This document shows positions 17,733-26,326 of a DNA stretch of 64,000 nucleotides, piece after piece; position 1 is the first letter of the stretch, and each line of letters opens with the position of its first letter. This DNA comes from Fibrobacterota bacterium (GTDB lineage: Bacteria > Fibrobacterota > Chitinivibrionia > Chitinivibrionales > Chitinispirillaceae): the NCBI GenBank assembly GCA_023459055.1, contig JAEWVR010000018.1:186001-250000 (forward strand), in the 5' to 3' direction. Position numbers and translations under genes: made by a program. The notes below the pieces were generated by a model. The model was not told the DNA's origin. It did not search any database and saw only the letters and a list, made by a program, of their open reading frames with translations.

Positions 17733-18650
17733 ATGTTTCTAACGTTAGCAGGCATTGATCATGACGTTTTCTGGCCCGGAATTATTGTTCTTGGCTTTCT
17801 TATTGGATTCCTGTCTGGAACCTTTGGAATCGGTGGTGGATTTCTTCTTATACCGCTTCTGCGATATGTATTTGGTGTACCGTTTGAAACTGCTATCGGA
17901 TCGGGTCTCTGCGTTGTTGCGATTTCATCAATAAGTGGTGCCATTGTACATTACCATAAAGGCAATGTATCTCTTAAGCTTGCCGTTGCATTATTATGTG
18001 GTTCTGTTCCGGGAGTTGAAGTGGGGATAAGAATTCTGATATTCCTGAAAGCGTATTCGTTACAGGGTATTGGTAATCTTACACCACAATCATTTGATTT
18101 ATTCATTGGAGTAGCATTTATATTATTACTTGTGTTTTCATCGGCACTTATGATTTTTGACATTTTTAGAATATCCCGCAGGAACGCATCGGTGGCTATG
18201 CGGGACTTAAAAAACTATAGTATATCATTCTTTACTCACTGGCATAAGGTAAAAATTAAAACCGGTTCGACAAATCACGATTCTTTAAATCTCCTGTTTT
18301 TTATAGTTTTCGGATTTATAGTCGGTGTTTTATCCGGACTCCTTGGTATCGGTGGTGGAATTATCGTTACACCGGTACTTGTTTCATTAATCGGGTTGCC
18401 ATCAGTACTTGTTATCGGAACGAGTCTCTTTCAGTTGTCAATTACCGGCAGTGTTGGTGCACTACTGCACACGCTACGTGGTCATACTGATTTAATTCTT
18501 GTACTCCTCATTGCCTCGACGTCAATAGCAGGGTCGGTTACCGGAGCCCGTTTTGCGTCTAAAATAAGAGGGATAAAGATCCGGGTACTGTATGCTGGTT
18601 TTCTGCTATTATCAACGGTATTTATAGTTGTCGAAATGATTTTCCAATAA
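17733..18650 (+). CDS. TauE/SafE family sulfite/sulfonate exporter-like permease
   Basis: 305 residues with two homologous halves of about four helices. Each half carries the family glycine signature: FLSGTFGIGGGFLLIPLL in the first and VLSGLLGIGGGIIVTPVL in the second. Members move sulfite, sulfoacetate or other small sulfur anions or organic acids across the inner membrane. It is 61 bp downstream of the sigma-54 activator on the same strand and beside sulfur-handling genes, which fits sulfur anion export. Specificity is not shown. Confidence 0.88.
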   Translation: MFLTLAGIDHDVFWPGIIVLGFLIGFLSGTFGIGGGFLLIPLLRYVFGVPFETAIGSGLCVVAISSISGAIVHYHKGNVSLKLAVALLCGSVPGVEVGIRILIFLKAYSLQGIGNLTPQSFDLFIGVAFILLLVFSSALMIFDIFRISRRNASVAMRDLKNYSISFFTHWHKVKIKTGSTNHDSLNLLFFIVFGFIVGVLSGLLGIGGGIIVTPVLVSLIGLPSVLVIGTSLFQLSITGSVGALLHTLRGHTDLILVLLIASTSIAGSVTGARFASKIRGIKIRVLYAGFLLLSTVFIVVEMIFQ

Positions 18651-18816
18651 TAAAACCTGCTTCGAACTGATACTTAAATGTTTTCCTTATAGTCATAATC
18701 CATACGATTTATACATTTCTCATCTGTTTTATTACAGAAAACACTTTTTTTCGACATTCAGCATTTAATGGTTCAATTATTTTACTTTAAAGCTGAAGAT
18801 TGTCAAAGAGAATACG

Positions 18817-19212
18817 CTATTTCACAAGCTTATTCCCCGCTCCAACCCACGCACTTACACCGCCTGTCATATTATATATTTTTGTAAAGCCTGATTTTTT
18901 CAGCATCTGACTTGCCGCCATACTCCGGCCACCGCTATGACAATAGACAAGAACCTTTTTATTTTTCCAGTCAAGTAATGATGCGATCTTGAGTGATAGT
19001 GATTGAACCGGAATATTTTTCGATTTTTTTAAATGACCAGCCGCATACTCCTCCACTGATCGTACGTCCAGAATAAGCAGTTCTGATTCATTCAATAAAT
19101 CACTCACACTTTGTACAGAAACCAAAGTTATCCCTTTTACTGCTCTTCTGCTAAAAAACAATATCAAACCAACGATAATAACTGCGACTACAACATATAT
19201 GATAAGATCCAT
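18817..19212 (-). CDS. Membrane-anchored rhodanese-like sulfurtransferase
   Basis: 131 residues from the ATG at 19212 (AAAGGAG eight bases upstream). An N-terminal helix (MDLIIYVVVAVIIVGLILFF) anchors a single rhodanese domain with LILDVRSVEEYAAGHL, the active-site loop YCHSGGRS (catalytic Cys) and the C-terminal MTGGVSAW. Rhodaneses carry persulfide sulfur on the cysteine. Last gene of a seven-gene leftward operon led by an ArsR-family regulator. Confidence 0.9.
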   Translation of the reverse strand: MDLIIYVVVAVIIVGLILFFSRRAVKGITLVSVQSVSDLLNESELLILDVRSVEEYAAGHLKKSKNIPVQSLSLKIASLLDWKNKKVLVYCHSGGRSMAASQMLKKSGFTKIYNMTGGVSAWVGAGNKLVK

Positions 19213-19237
19213 AGTACATTCTCCTTTCATTCAATTG

Positions 19238-20395
19238 CTATGCTGCTACAGTAACCGGAGCAACTGAAGACGTACCAATAAAACATTGCTCTGTGTGACG
19301 TTTCAATATTGTTAGGTGTATTCCAATCGCGACTATCAGCGTACCAAGGATAATGACCATAAGAATCGGACTAGGTACAAACACGTTATACATGAACGAA
19401 CCCAGTACACCATACGCCACAAATGGACAGACGAGACCCCACTGTGAAAAATAAAATTCGTTCTTAACAAAATCCTTTCGTAAATAATCTTTCAATATAG
19501 ACATGCCAAAAAGAAGATACCAGGTCTGTACAGCAAATGCGCTGACAACTACAAAGAATATAAAACTCTGCATATGCATCCCGAAAGCATGTTCAAGATA
19601 ATGTCCGATTCTAAAACCGCTTATTGCCAATAGCGTAAGTACAGGTATAACACTTAATATCGCAGGCATATTCTGCTTCTCCGGTAAACCATTAGATTTG
19701 TAATGGTTGAAAAAGATGACACCGGTTTTTAACACGAGTAAGAATAACGACAGAGAGCCTGAAACAATACTAAAAAATGCCGCAGTATGTGCAATTGTTA
19801 AATTGTTACTTAATGCAGCAATCCCGGTTCCGGTAACTGTAGCCATCGCGAGTGCAAATGGTTGCATTAAAAAACCGAAGTGTATTTTTGATGTATCAAA
19901 ACTCTTAACAAATGATTTTCTCATTAAGCGTACCTGATAAAGAAGCAAAACGATAAGAAGCACAATCCAGGTACCGAGTGCCGGTCCCATAAATAACTGA
20001 AGATTATCGGCTAATGATGGTACAAAATAACGGATTACACCAATGAACACATTCATTGTCATAAACAATGATACAAAGGGCAGGAGCAGTGCACTGTTTT
20101 GAATCGGATCCTGCACAAGGATATCATGGAATCCCCGCTTAACCCACCTTACAAAACGACTGAATAAAAGTATTGACAAAAGTATATGAAGTGATGCAAA
20201 ACCAAGCATAATCGATTCAAGAATTCCATAGAAGATTTTTGTTTGAATTGCAAGATCTCCGCTGTGTAATGATGCATACTTGACAAGACCCTTGCCATTG
20301 TAAACTACATACTGAAGAAACGCAAATGGAGCGACCGCAATACCTCCGGCTCCGATTGCGCCAAGAAATGCCATTGGCGAGAACTCCTTTTTCAT
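19238..20395 (-). CDS. Multi-pass membrane protein, TDT/TsoY-like (tentative)
   Basis: 385 residues with about ten hydrophobic helices. The N-terminus SPMAFLGAIGAGGIAVAPF and a late motif WGLVCPFVAYGVLGSF recall the TsoY-type membrane proteins and, more distantly, the TDT/SLAC1 anion-transporter fold. I am not certain of the family. A His-containing GHYLEHAFGMH lies in a loop or helix near residue 265. Context (rhodanese downstream, CcdA upstream, all one strand and close spacing) points to sulfur or thiol metabolism. AAAGGAT precedes the ATG. Confidence 0.5.
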   Translation of the reverse strand: MKKEFSPMAFLGAIGAGGIAVAPFAFLQYVVYNGKGLVKYASLHSGDLAIQTKIFYGILESIMLGFASLHILLSILLFSRFVRWVKRGFHDILVQDPIQNSALLLPFVSLFMTMNVFIGVIRYFVPSLADNLQLFMGPALGTWIVLLIVLLLYQVRLMRKSFVKSFDTSKIHFGFLMQPFALAMATVTGTGIAALSNNLTIAHTAAFFSIVSGSLSLFLLVLKTGVIFFNHYKSNGLPEKQNMPAILSVIPVLTLLAISGFRIGHYLEHAFGMHMQSFIFFVVVSAFAVQTWYLLFGMSILKDYLRKDFVKNEFYFSQWGLVCPFVAYGVLGSFMYNVFVPSPILMVIILGTLIVAIGIHLTILKRHTEQCFIGTSSVAPVTVAA

Positions 20396-20478
20396 GTTTT
20401 ATCCTTTTCTTTTAATTGTTAATTTGTAAATAAATATCGTAATACTCATGGTCATGAAAAACATATCGTTATAAATAA

Positions 20479-21123
20479 TTAAAAATTAAATGCAACAATA
20501 CCTTTAAAGAAGATTGCTATGCCCAGTGCGAGAAGAATTATTCCGCTCACAAGGTTAATCACGAATGGATACTTGCCCAGACGTTTAAACCTGTTTCGAA
20601 AAATCTGAGATGCATACCCTGCAATAAGCATTGGAATTGCAAAACCAATCGAATACACTAATAACAGTAGTACTCCTGTAATAATTTTTCCCTGCGTTGC
20701 GACGATTGCAAGAACACTTGACAACATCGGACCAACACAGGGAATCCAGATTATTCCTAAAGTAAAACCGAGAAAAAAACCTCCGAACCGGCCCTTTGAT
20801 CTCTGTGCAAATGATGATAAAAAGGAGAGATGTTTGAACACATTTACATTCAGAATCAACATCACACCAAACAGTGCAATGATAACTGCGGCGATTTTTT
20901 CTATGTGTCGCATTGATGATGCCACTGCTGCACCGAAAAGCGATGACAACACACCCATGAGAATAAAAGTTACCGCTAGACCACTGACAATCAATAGTGG
21001 CCGCCATTTGTGGTCATTACTGTTACCTGTAACTATAATAGGTAAAACCGGTAACACACATGGCGATAAAACACTGGCAAACCCTGCCGCAAAAACAAGT
21101 GCTATATTTAAGTTTTCAAACAT
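20479..21123 (-). CDS. ccdA: CcdA/DsbD-type transmembrane electron carrier
   Basis: 214 residues, six membrane helices. The two redox cysteines are in the family motifs: LSPCVLPVLP near residue 22 and IWIPCVGPMLSS near 126. CcdA passes electrons from cytoplasmic thioredoxin to extracytoplasmic thiol proteins, for cytochrome maturation or for reducing partners such as the membrane-bound thioredoxin encoded at 15.3 kb. GAGGAA precedes the ATG. Part of the ArsR-led operon. Confidence 0.92.
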   Translation of the reverse strand: MFENLNIALVFAAGFASVLSPCVLPVLPIIVTGNSNDHKWRPLLIVSGLAVTFILMGVLSSLFGAAVASSMRHIEKIAAVIIALFGVMLILNVNVFKHLSFLSSFAQRSKGRFGGFFLGFTLGIIWIPCVGPMLSSVLAIVATQGKIITGVLLLLVYSIGFAIPMLIAGYASQIFRNRFKRLGKYPFVINLVSGIILLALGIAIFFKGIVAFNF

Positions 21124-21240
21124 GGTTCATTCCTCATAATATATTTATCTGCATTGCGTATCAGTAAATGCAACCCCACTACAGTCGATGAAGTTATCGT
21201 CATCGTAGCCGGTTCATAAATCTTTTAACAAATAATAAAT

Positions 21241-21627
21241 TTACAACTTTTTCAGGTCAGCTATCAACTGCTCCTGTTCATGTATACCCGGAGTGAATCT
21301 TTTTATTTCTTTTCCTGATTTATCAATAACGATCAGCAACGGAATTGAGCGGATTCCATATTTGTAGAATTTCGCCTGATCCTGCGAAATTGTTGTCTTA
21401 ATGTACTGCACATTTACAAGCGAATCTATTGTAGCCTTTGCCGATTGCAGTATTTCATCCTGTATCTGGCATGGACGACCATTTGGATTCATAAAAAACA
21501 GCAGTGAATTCTCTTTAACAGTTTGTTTTTCACCCTGCACCACGTTAGCACTATCTGCTTTAGCGAAAACATTACTGCCCATAATCAACATGACCGATAT
21601 CACCCCTGCTACTTTTACAAAACGCAT
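21241..21627 (-). CDS. Exported thioredoxin-fold protein with incomplete active site
   Basis: 128 residues with a cleavable signal peptide (MRFVKVAGVISVMLIMGSNVFA). The thioredoxin fold is recognisable from SLLFFMNPNGRPCQ, QYIKTTIS, YKYGIRSIPLLIVI (cis-Pro) and KEIKRFTPG. The usual CxxC is NGRPC, so the first, nucleophilic cysteine is replaced by glycine and only the second remains. It therefore cannot act as an ordinary dithiol oxidoreductase; a one-cysteine thiol or persulfide carrier is possible. AAAGGAG precedes the ATG. It lies between a ferredoxin and ccdA. Confidence 0.8.
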   Translation of the reverse strand: MRFVKVAGVISVMLIMGSNVFAKADSANVVQGEKQTVKENSLLFFMNPNGRPCQIQDEILQSAKATIDSLVNVQYIKTTISQDQAKFYKYGIRSIPLLIVIDKSGKEIKRFTPGIHEQEQLIADLKKL

Positions 21628-21642
21628 AATTATCTCCTTTTA

Positions 21643-21825
21643 TTATTCTTCTGTTATAGCGCCCATACCACAATGGCGAACACATTTTCCACACTTGATA
21701 CACTTCTCTTTATCAATTACCGGTGCAGCATACCCCTTTTGTGTCATTGCCCCGACCGGACACACTCTGATTGCAGTACAGGGATGATTCTGAGGACAAT
21801 ACTCACTTCTTACGACGACATTCAT
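21643..21825 (-). CDS. Small 4Fe-4S ferredoxin-like protein
   Basis: 60 residues. The C-terminal half has a standard cluster motif CIKCGKCVRHC. The N-terminal half has a looser set of cysteines (CPQNHPCTAIRVCPVGA) with one CP turn, so two clusters or a cluster plus a structural site are possible. Likely an electron carrier for the thiol/sulfur operon. AAGGAG lies five to six bases before the ATG. Spacing to the genes on both sides is about 15 bp. Confidence 0.88.
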   Translation of the reverse strand: MNVVVRSEYCPQNHPCTAIRVCPVGAMTQKGYAAPVIDKEKCIKCGKCVRHCGMGAITEE

Positions 21826-21840
21826 GTGTAACTCCTTGTA

Positions 21841-22011
21841 TTATGAATTATGAAAAACACCTGAGAGCAATGCTCCCATAACGGCACCATAGATTGTACT
21901 TATTACCGGATTACTTGTCAAAGGACAAGCACCCGATGAACATCCGATAAATTTATAATAGGCAAAACCGGCAACAGCCCCGAGTACCACACCAATAATT
22001 AATTTTACCAT
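21841..22011 (-). CDS. DUF6132 family small membrane protein
   Basis: 56 residues from the ATG at 22011, preceded by AAAGGAGGGATGT; an upstream in-frame ATG at 22041 has no such site. Two hydrophobic segments flank the family signature KFIGCSSGACPLTSNP. The paired cysteines in that loop suggest thiol or sulfur chemistry at the membrane, but no function is known. Follows the ArsR regulator gene. Confidence 0.8.
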   Translation of the reverse strand: MVKLIIGVVLGAVAGFAYYKFIGCSSGACPLTSNPVISTIYGAVMGALLSGVFHNS

Positions 22012-22035
22012 ACATCCCTCCTTTATTATATTTAT

Positions 22036-22062
22036 ATGCATATATTCGCATTTGCATATATA
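22036..22062. promoter_or_regulatory. Candidate ArsR-type operator between arsR and the DUF6132 gene
   Basis: The sequence ATATGCATATATTCGCATTTGCATATATAT is AT-rich with dyad character. It repeats the ATATTCG half-site of the palindrome upstream of the regulator gene (22356-22367). It lies directly before the strong ribosome-binding site of the DUF6132 gene and may be a second operator or an internal promoter. Confidence 0.4.
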
Positions 22063-22075
22063 TTATTTAAAAAAA

Positions 22076-22339
22076 TTATTTCAATGCTTTTACAATCAGC
22101 TGTGCATCCTTATTCACAACCGAATAAAGAATCTGTGTGCCATCACGAACACCCTCAATAATTCCGGCAGCTTTGAGAATATTTAAATGCTGCGATACGG
22201 TCGGTTGAGGAACACCGGTACAATTGACCATCGTTGCAACATTCTGCTCCCCTGCAATCAACCCCTCAACAATGCAAAACCGGATGGGATGCCCGAGCGC
22301 TTTAAGAATTTCAGCTTTTTTCCTATGTGATGCATTCAT
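22076..22339 (-). CDS. ArsR-family winged-helix repressor
   Basis: 87 residues from the ATG at 22339 (TGGAGG seven bases upstream). ArsR fold: KKAEILKALGHPIRFCIVEGLI, then the recognition helix VPQPTVSQHLNILKAAGII and wing VRDGTQILYSVV. Cysteines are at RFC in helix 2 and VNC before the recognition helix. No ELCVCDL metal box is present, so a thiol- or persulfide-type sensor (BigR/SqrR-like) fits the surrounding sulfur genes better than a metal sensor; that is inference. It heads the operon reaching to the rhodanese and probably autoregulates through 22356-22367. Confidence 0.85.
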   Translation of the reverse strand: MNASHRKKAEILKALGHPIRFCIVEGLIAGEQNVATMVNCTGVPQPTVSQHLNILKAAGIIEGVRDGTQILYSVVNKDAQLIVKALK

Positions 22340-22355
22340 TAAAACCTCCACATAC

Positions 22356-22367
22356 ATATTCGAATAT
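22356..22367. promoter_or_regulatory. Palindromic operator ATATTCGAATAT upstream of arsR
   Basis: A perfect 12-bp palindrome lies 17 bp upstream of the regulator's start codon, where an autoregulating ArsR-type repressor normally binds. A related half-site recurs at 22036-22062. Confidence 0.55.
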
Positions 22368-22430
22368 TAATATATACTAATTTCATAAAACATTCAAGAT
22401 ATTTTTAAATTTTCTTAGTTTAAAAATTAT

Positions 22431-24083
22431 TCAGTACGATGATGACACAATTGATCTGGAATAAACATATCCATCACTGAAACGGATTCGCGCAATCACG
22501 ACTCTGTTATAGGGTGGAATTTGAAGCTTTATCTGCTGTACACCAGGATTAATTTTTTCATAACAGATACGTTTACCATCAAGACTCCATACTGAAATCT
22601 CTACTGGTGGATGCTGCAAACCTTTAAACGAGCAGGAAATCAGATTTCCGTCTATTGCAAATACCGGATTATTCTGATTCATACCTTTTACCCGTGTAGG
22701 ACCCTTTACTTTGAATAGAGTATCCGATCCTATTATAAGTTGATACCCAGATAAACTACCCCACGGAATACCAATTCGATAACTATTTTTATCAAGCCAG
22801 GTTGGGAAATTCAATAGAGTGTTATAGACACCAACAAGGTAGTTTGATTCATAAAAAACAGAATCGGGTCTCATTACGACCTTTACTGTATCAGAATTGA
22901 TTTTTGCGACCCCGGTTTCACACAAAATATCTGCACCACGGCCCGTAAAACTTAATCCGACTCGTTTATACACAGACTGGCCATCAACCATAAACTGAGG
23001 CAGCTGATTATTATGTTCAGGATCATTCATCACCACAATGATAGAGTCTGTAGAAGTAAATGAATACGTTACTTCCCGCTTATTATTTACTTTTGCTATT
23101 ACCGGTGATGTCGCTACGATTGTAGTCGGTGAATCCTTGATCGTAGTATACGTGGAAATCCAGGACCCTGCCTGACAATACTGCAGCACAAGACCATTTG
23201 ACAATTCAGAAACACGCGCAATGGATACCGCTGGTGATGAATAGGCGTTTCGCACCCATCCGGTATCAGTCAAAAATGCGACAGCAGTCGCACCGCAAAT
23301 AGTCTGGGCATCAGCGTAGGTAACCTGTGTATTCAACTGTATATCTGATGTAAAGTTCCCGTTAATACTCCTGCTATAAATACGACCTCCACGGGAAACT
23401 GCATAGACACTATTTGCAAAAACAATTGTATCGGCGATATTGATATCATGTGATGTAACCTCAGGGATCGCAGTGGAGAGATTAACAAATCGCAGCAACC
23501 CGCTGCTGCCTGTTACAAAAAATCCTGCAGTACCGCTATCATTCGCGAAAAGTCCGGTAATCGTTTTTGAACCGTCAATTACAAAAGAAGCTCTGGATAC
23601 CACAGATCCATCACGAAGTAATCGCTGCAAACTGATTGCTGAATCACTCACCTTGACTGCAAACGCCACAGTATCAAGCAGAGTATTAAGTGCCACTAAT
23701 GCAGCCGGCATATCCCTATTGATAGTAATCGAAGTTGCGGTAGGAGGGTCAACACTGAATTCTGACGGGAAAGGATATGCGTCCTGAATCCGGGCAACGG
23801 TAATCGACACACTCCCCAACTTGTCAATTACCGCGGCAGCTGACGAATCAACTGTTCCACTTGTCAGATAACGATATGGCTTATTATTACACAGTGCATC
23901 AGGAATAAAAAAGGCCATTGTCTGTGATGCAACTTTCCATGATCCGGTTTTAAACGTCCGATGGTTAAACAGATAGGCGTTTTCATCAATTGTGCATGCT
24001 GTAAATGCATAGCTTGCGCTGATCAGTATAAGCACAATAAGTGCCCTGATCTTCACAAATGCATTTTTATTCATCATACACAT
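22431..24083 (-). CDS. Large exported protein of unknown function, possible lipoprotein
   Basis: About 550 residues. A hydrophobic signal (IRALIVLILISASYAFTAC) ends in Ala-Cys, so signal peptidase I or lipoprotein processing are both possible. The mature part is Ser/Thr/Val-rich with predicted beta-strands, like a propeller or Ig-type adhesin. The last 60 residues (EISVWSLDGKRICYEKI ... VVIARIRFSDGYVYSRSI) resemble the C-terminal sorting or Ig-like domains of secreted Fibrobacterota and Bacteroidota proteins. It follows the kelch lipoprotein gene by about 20 bp. The start is one of several clustered ATG/GTG codons around 24072-24089; AGGAG fits 24083. Confidence 0.65.
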   Translation of the reverse strand: MCMMNKNAFVKIRALIVLILISASYAFTACTIDENAYLFNHRTFKTGSWKVASQTMAFFIPDALCNNKPYRYLTSGTVDSSAAAVIDKLGSVSITVARIQDAYPFPSEFSVDPPTATSITINRDMPAALVALNTLLDTVAFAVKVSDSAISLQRLLRDGSVVSRASFVIDGSKTITGLFANDSGTAGFFVTGSSGLLRFVNLSTAIPEVTSHDINIADTIVFANSVYAVSRGGRIYSRSINGNFTSDIQLNTQVTYADAQTICGATAVAFLTDTGWVRNAYSSPAVSIARVSELSNGLVLQYCQAGSWISTYTTIKDSPTTIVATSPVIAKVNNKREVTYSFTSTDSIIVVMNDPEHNNQLPQFMVDGQSVYKRVGLSFTGRGADILCETGVAKINSDTVKVVMRPDSVFYESNYLVGVYNTLLNFPTWLDKNSYRIGIPWGSLSGYQLIIGSDTLFKVKGPTRVKGMNQNNPVFAIDGNLISCSFKGLQHPPVEISVWSLDGKRICYEKINPGVQQIKLQIPPYNRVVIARIRFSDGYVYSRSIVSSSY

Positions 24084-24103
24084 TCTCACAAAACTCCTGC
24101 TTT

Positions 24104-26323
24104 TTATGGATAGTATACCATCACACGTTTATAAGCAACTTCTGAAACACCTGATACAGTACTGCTGCCGCCTGCAGAATAAATTATCCTGTTGTGACTA
24201 ACTGTTGCATCCCCGCTTATCGAATAACCAACCGGTGCAACATCTATCCATCCGTCAACAGTCTTCCTGCAATTAAGCACTTTTACATTATCGTAACCAA
24301 AAACATTCCCGCTCATGGAATTTTTCCCGCCAAATATATAGATACTATCGCCAACAGCACAGGCACTAAACGTGTTTCGGGTCTCAGACATAACAGGACC
24401 ATTCGTTGATATCATACTGACAGGATCAAAAATTTCTATATCAGTATGTGACGTCTGCAATTCATCAACACCACCAAGTACCCAAATTTTCTGACCTACA
24501 GTCACCGCCTGATGATTTGTGCGGCACTTTTGCATCTGTCCAGCCTTCGCAATTTTTAACGTTTTAGTATCGAACATATAGATATCATTAAGAGCAATCT
24601 TTGCTTCATCTGCAGATGCAGGATCCGATCCTCCAAACAGATAAATTTTCGAATCATAAACTGCACACGCCATACCGATCAATCCAAACGGTAAAGAATC
24701 AGAACATCTGGTCCACTTGGTATCATCCGGTTTAAGGTAATAAATTGATGAATAAGCAGATAGTATGTTAGATCCGCCAAAGACAAATATTGTTTTATCC
24801 ACAACTGCTGCACTATGATAACTATTCACAACAGGCAGATCTACTCCGTTAGTCATCTTTAATCCGGTTTTAATGTTAAACCGCTCTACGGTTTTCAAAG
24901 CGACAGACCTATTCACTTTGCTTACACTATTATAAACAAATTTCTGTCCACCAATAACATACAGCACAGTATCAACAACAACTGCGGAAGAAAACATTTT
25001 ACCTTCAGAAAGCGAATCCACCATCGGTTTCCATACATCATGTGGATTCAGGAGTTTGTCATCAAGAACATCTATTAAAACTGTATCCGTATACCAGTTC
25101 CCTGGACCTTCACCATCATTAACCTCGACAAATAGCAGCTTTTTACCCGGTGAACTCCAACTATACAATAAAGTATCAGTGCCGGACCAGGACGAATCCT
25201 GACTCATTAATGGATGTACATCCTTAAGTGATATAACGTTGTCCAAACTGCCCTCACTCCATCGAACGGCTTGCGGTGCAAGCTTTCCATTACAATAACT
25301 CACCACTGCAACAACGGTATCAGCATTGGTAATGGTATCATTACCGCGTCTGTTTTTGAAACTTAAATATACACTTGTTCTATAAAATGATGGCGGGTAG
25401 AGTTTAATTGACAATATAGAAGAGTTGGTACTTTTATTATTCAACATATCAACGGTCTTTACCTGATAGTAATAATGACGTGAAAGCGTATCTGATGATC
25501 CACCCGGGTACACGGTATCGTCGAAATAATTATCATTAGTGCTGCCGACTAATTCAGGAACAGTACTCTGCGAATCGTACCGGTAGACCTCATACCCTTT
25601 ACGATCTGCGACATCAACGTGATTCCATTGTACCTGCACGATTCCTGTGACAGGATCAAGCAGGAGAATAGTATCAACGACCGGTGATGGCGGTATGTCA
25701 ACTGTATCATTTTCAAGAACGAAACAATCACTTATCGTCGTTGTTTTACCCGACTCAACCTGTATATTATTGCTTGTCAGAGAGAGTTTTGCACCTGTAA
25801 AACGCAACGTGTAAACGCCTTTCGGTACGGAGGTCATGGTAAATGCTGATGTTGACTGGTTTACGATCGCATTAAATGATGTTCCCGGAATGTAAATGGT
25901 CACATCAGACTTGAGATCATAAACAAGCGGATAGGTAACGCACCCCTGAATTGCTCCCGGCGGGTATACAGTATCCTTTTTCAGGTCCGTCAAACTATCA
26001 AAATACTCGCGGGCAAATGGCCCTCTGAATACTTTCTTTAAACCATCAGCAGTAACTCCGACAAACGAATAGTTGACCTTTGCAGGTAATGAATCGAATT
26101 CAAAGCAGCCACTATCATCAGTCATAACCGTCCTGATAACAGTATTATCATCTGCCTTATATAATGAAATAGTCGCTCCAGCGACTGCGTTATCAAATTC
26201 ATCAACAAGTGTACCAACTGTAAGTGTACCACCGCCAGCAACCTGAGTTGGGCCACAGGAAGTTATCATCACTGCAAGTAATGCAGTTAGTAGAAAAAGT
26301 GGTATCAGTTTAAATCTACCCAC
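24104..26323 (-). CDS. Lipoprotein with carboxypeptidase-regulatory-like, fibronectin-III-like and kelch domains
   Basis: 739 residues. The lipoprotein signal ends ITSC (Cys23). A regulatory-like Ig fold follows (GTLVDEFDNAVAGATISLY ... DDSGCFEFDSLPA), then a second one (near 125-205), a fibronectin-III-like region (VQVQWNHVD ... GYEVYRYD, about 225-310), and a kelch propeller from about 435 to the end with repeated IYVIGG, IFVFGGSN, IYLFGGSD, IWVLGGVD, IYIFGGKN and IIYSAGGSS blades. Probably a surface or periplasmic binding or adhesion protein. It starts at GTG 26323, four bases after the TIGR02147 stop codon. Confidence 0.85.
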   Translation of the reverse strand: MGRFKLIPLFLLTALLAVMITSCGPTQVAGGGTLTVGTLVDEFDNAVAGATISLYKADDNTVIRTVMTDDSGCFEFDSLPAKVNYSFVGVTADGLKKVFRGPFAREYFDSLTDLKKDTVYPPGAIQGCVTYPLVYDLKSDVTIYIPGTSFNAIVNQSTSAFTMTSVPKGVYTLRFTGAKLSLTSNNIQVESGKTTTISDCFVLENDTVDIPPSPVVDTILLLDPVTGIVQVQWNHVDVADRKGYEVYRYDSQSTVPELVGSTNDNYFDDTVYPGGSSDTLSRHYYYQVKTVDMLNNKSTNSSILSIKLYPPSFYRTSVYLSFKNRRGNDTITNADTVVAVVSYCNGKLAPQAVRWSEGSLDNVISLKDVHPLMSQDSSWSGTDTLLYSWSSPGKKLLFVEVNDGEGPGNWYTDTVLIDVLDDKLLNPHDVWKPMVDSLSEGKMFSSAVVVDTVLYVIGGQKFVYNSVSKVNRSVALKTVERFNIKTGLKMTNGVDLPVVNSYHSAAVVDKTIFVFGGSNILSAYSSIYYLKPDDTKWTRCSDSLPFGLIGMACAVYDSKIYLFGGSDPASADEAKIALNDIYMFDTKTLKIAKAGQMQKCRTNHQAVTVGQKIWVLGGVDELQTSHTDIEIFDPVSMISTNGPVMSETRNTFSACAVGDSIYIFGGKNSMSGNVFGYDNVKVLNCRKTVDGWIDVAPVGYSISGDATVSHNRIIYSAGGSSTVSGVSEVAYKRVMVYYP

Positions 26324-26326
26324 GAT

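Noticed and set aside
20585..21007. 140-residue minus-strand frame within ccdA
   Set aside because: Out-of-frame shadow; ccdA has both family Cys motifs and proper start.
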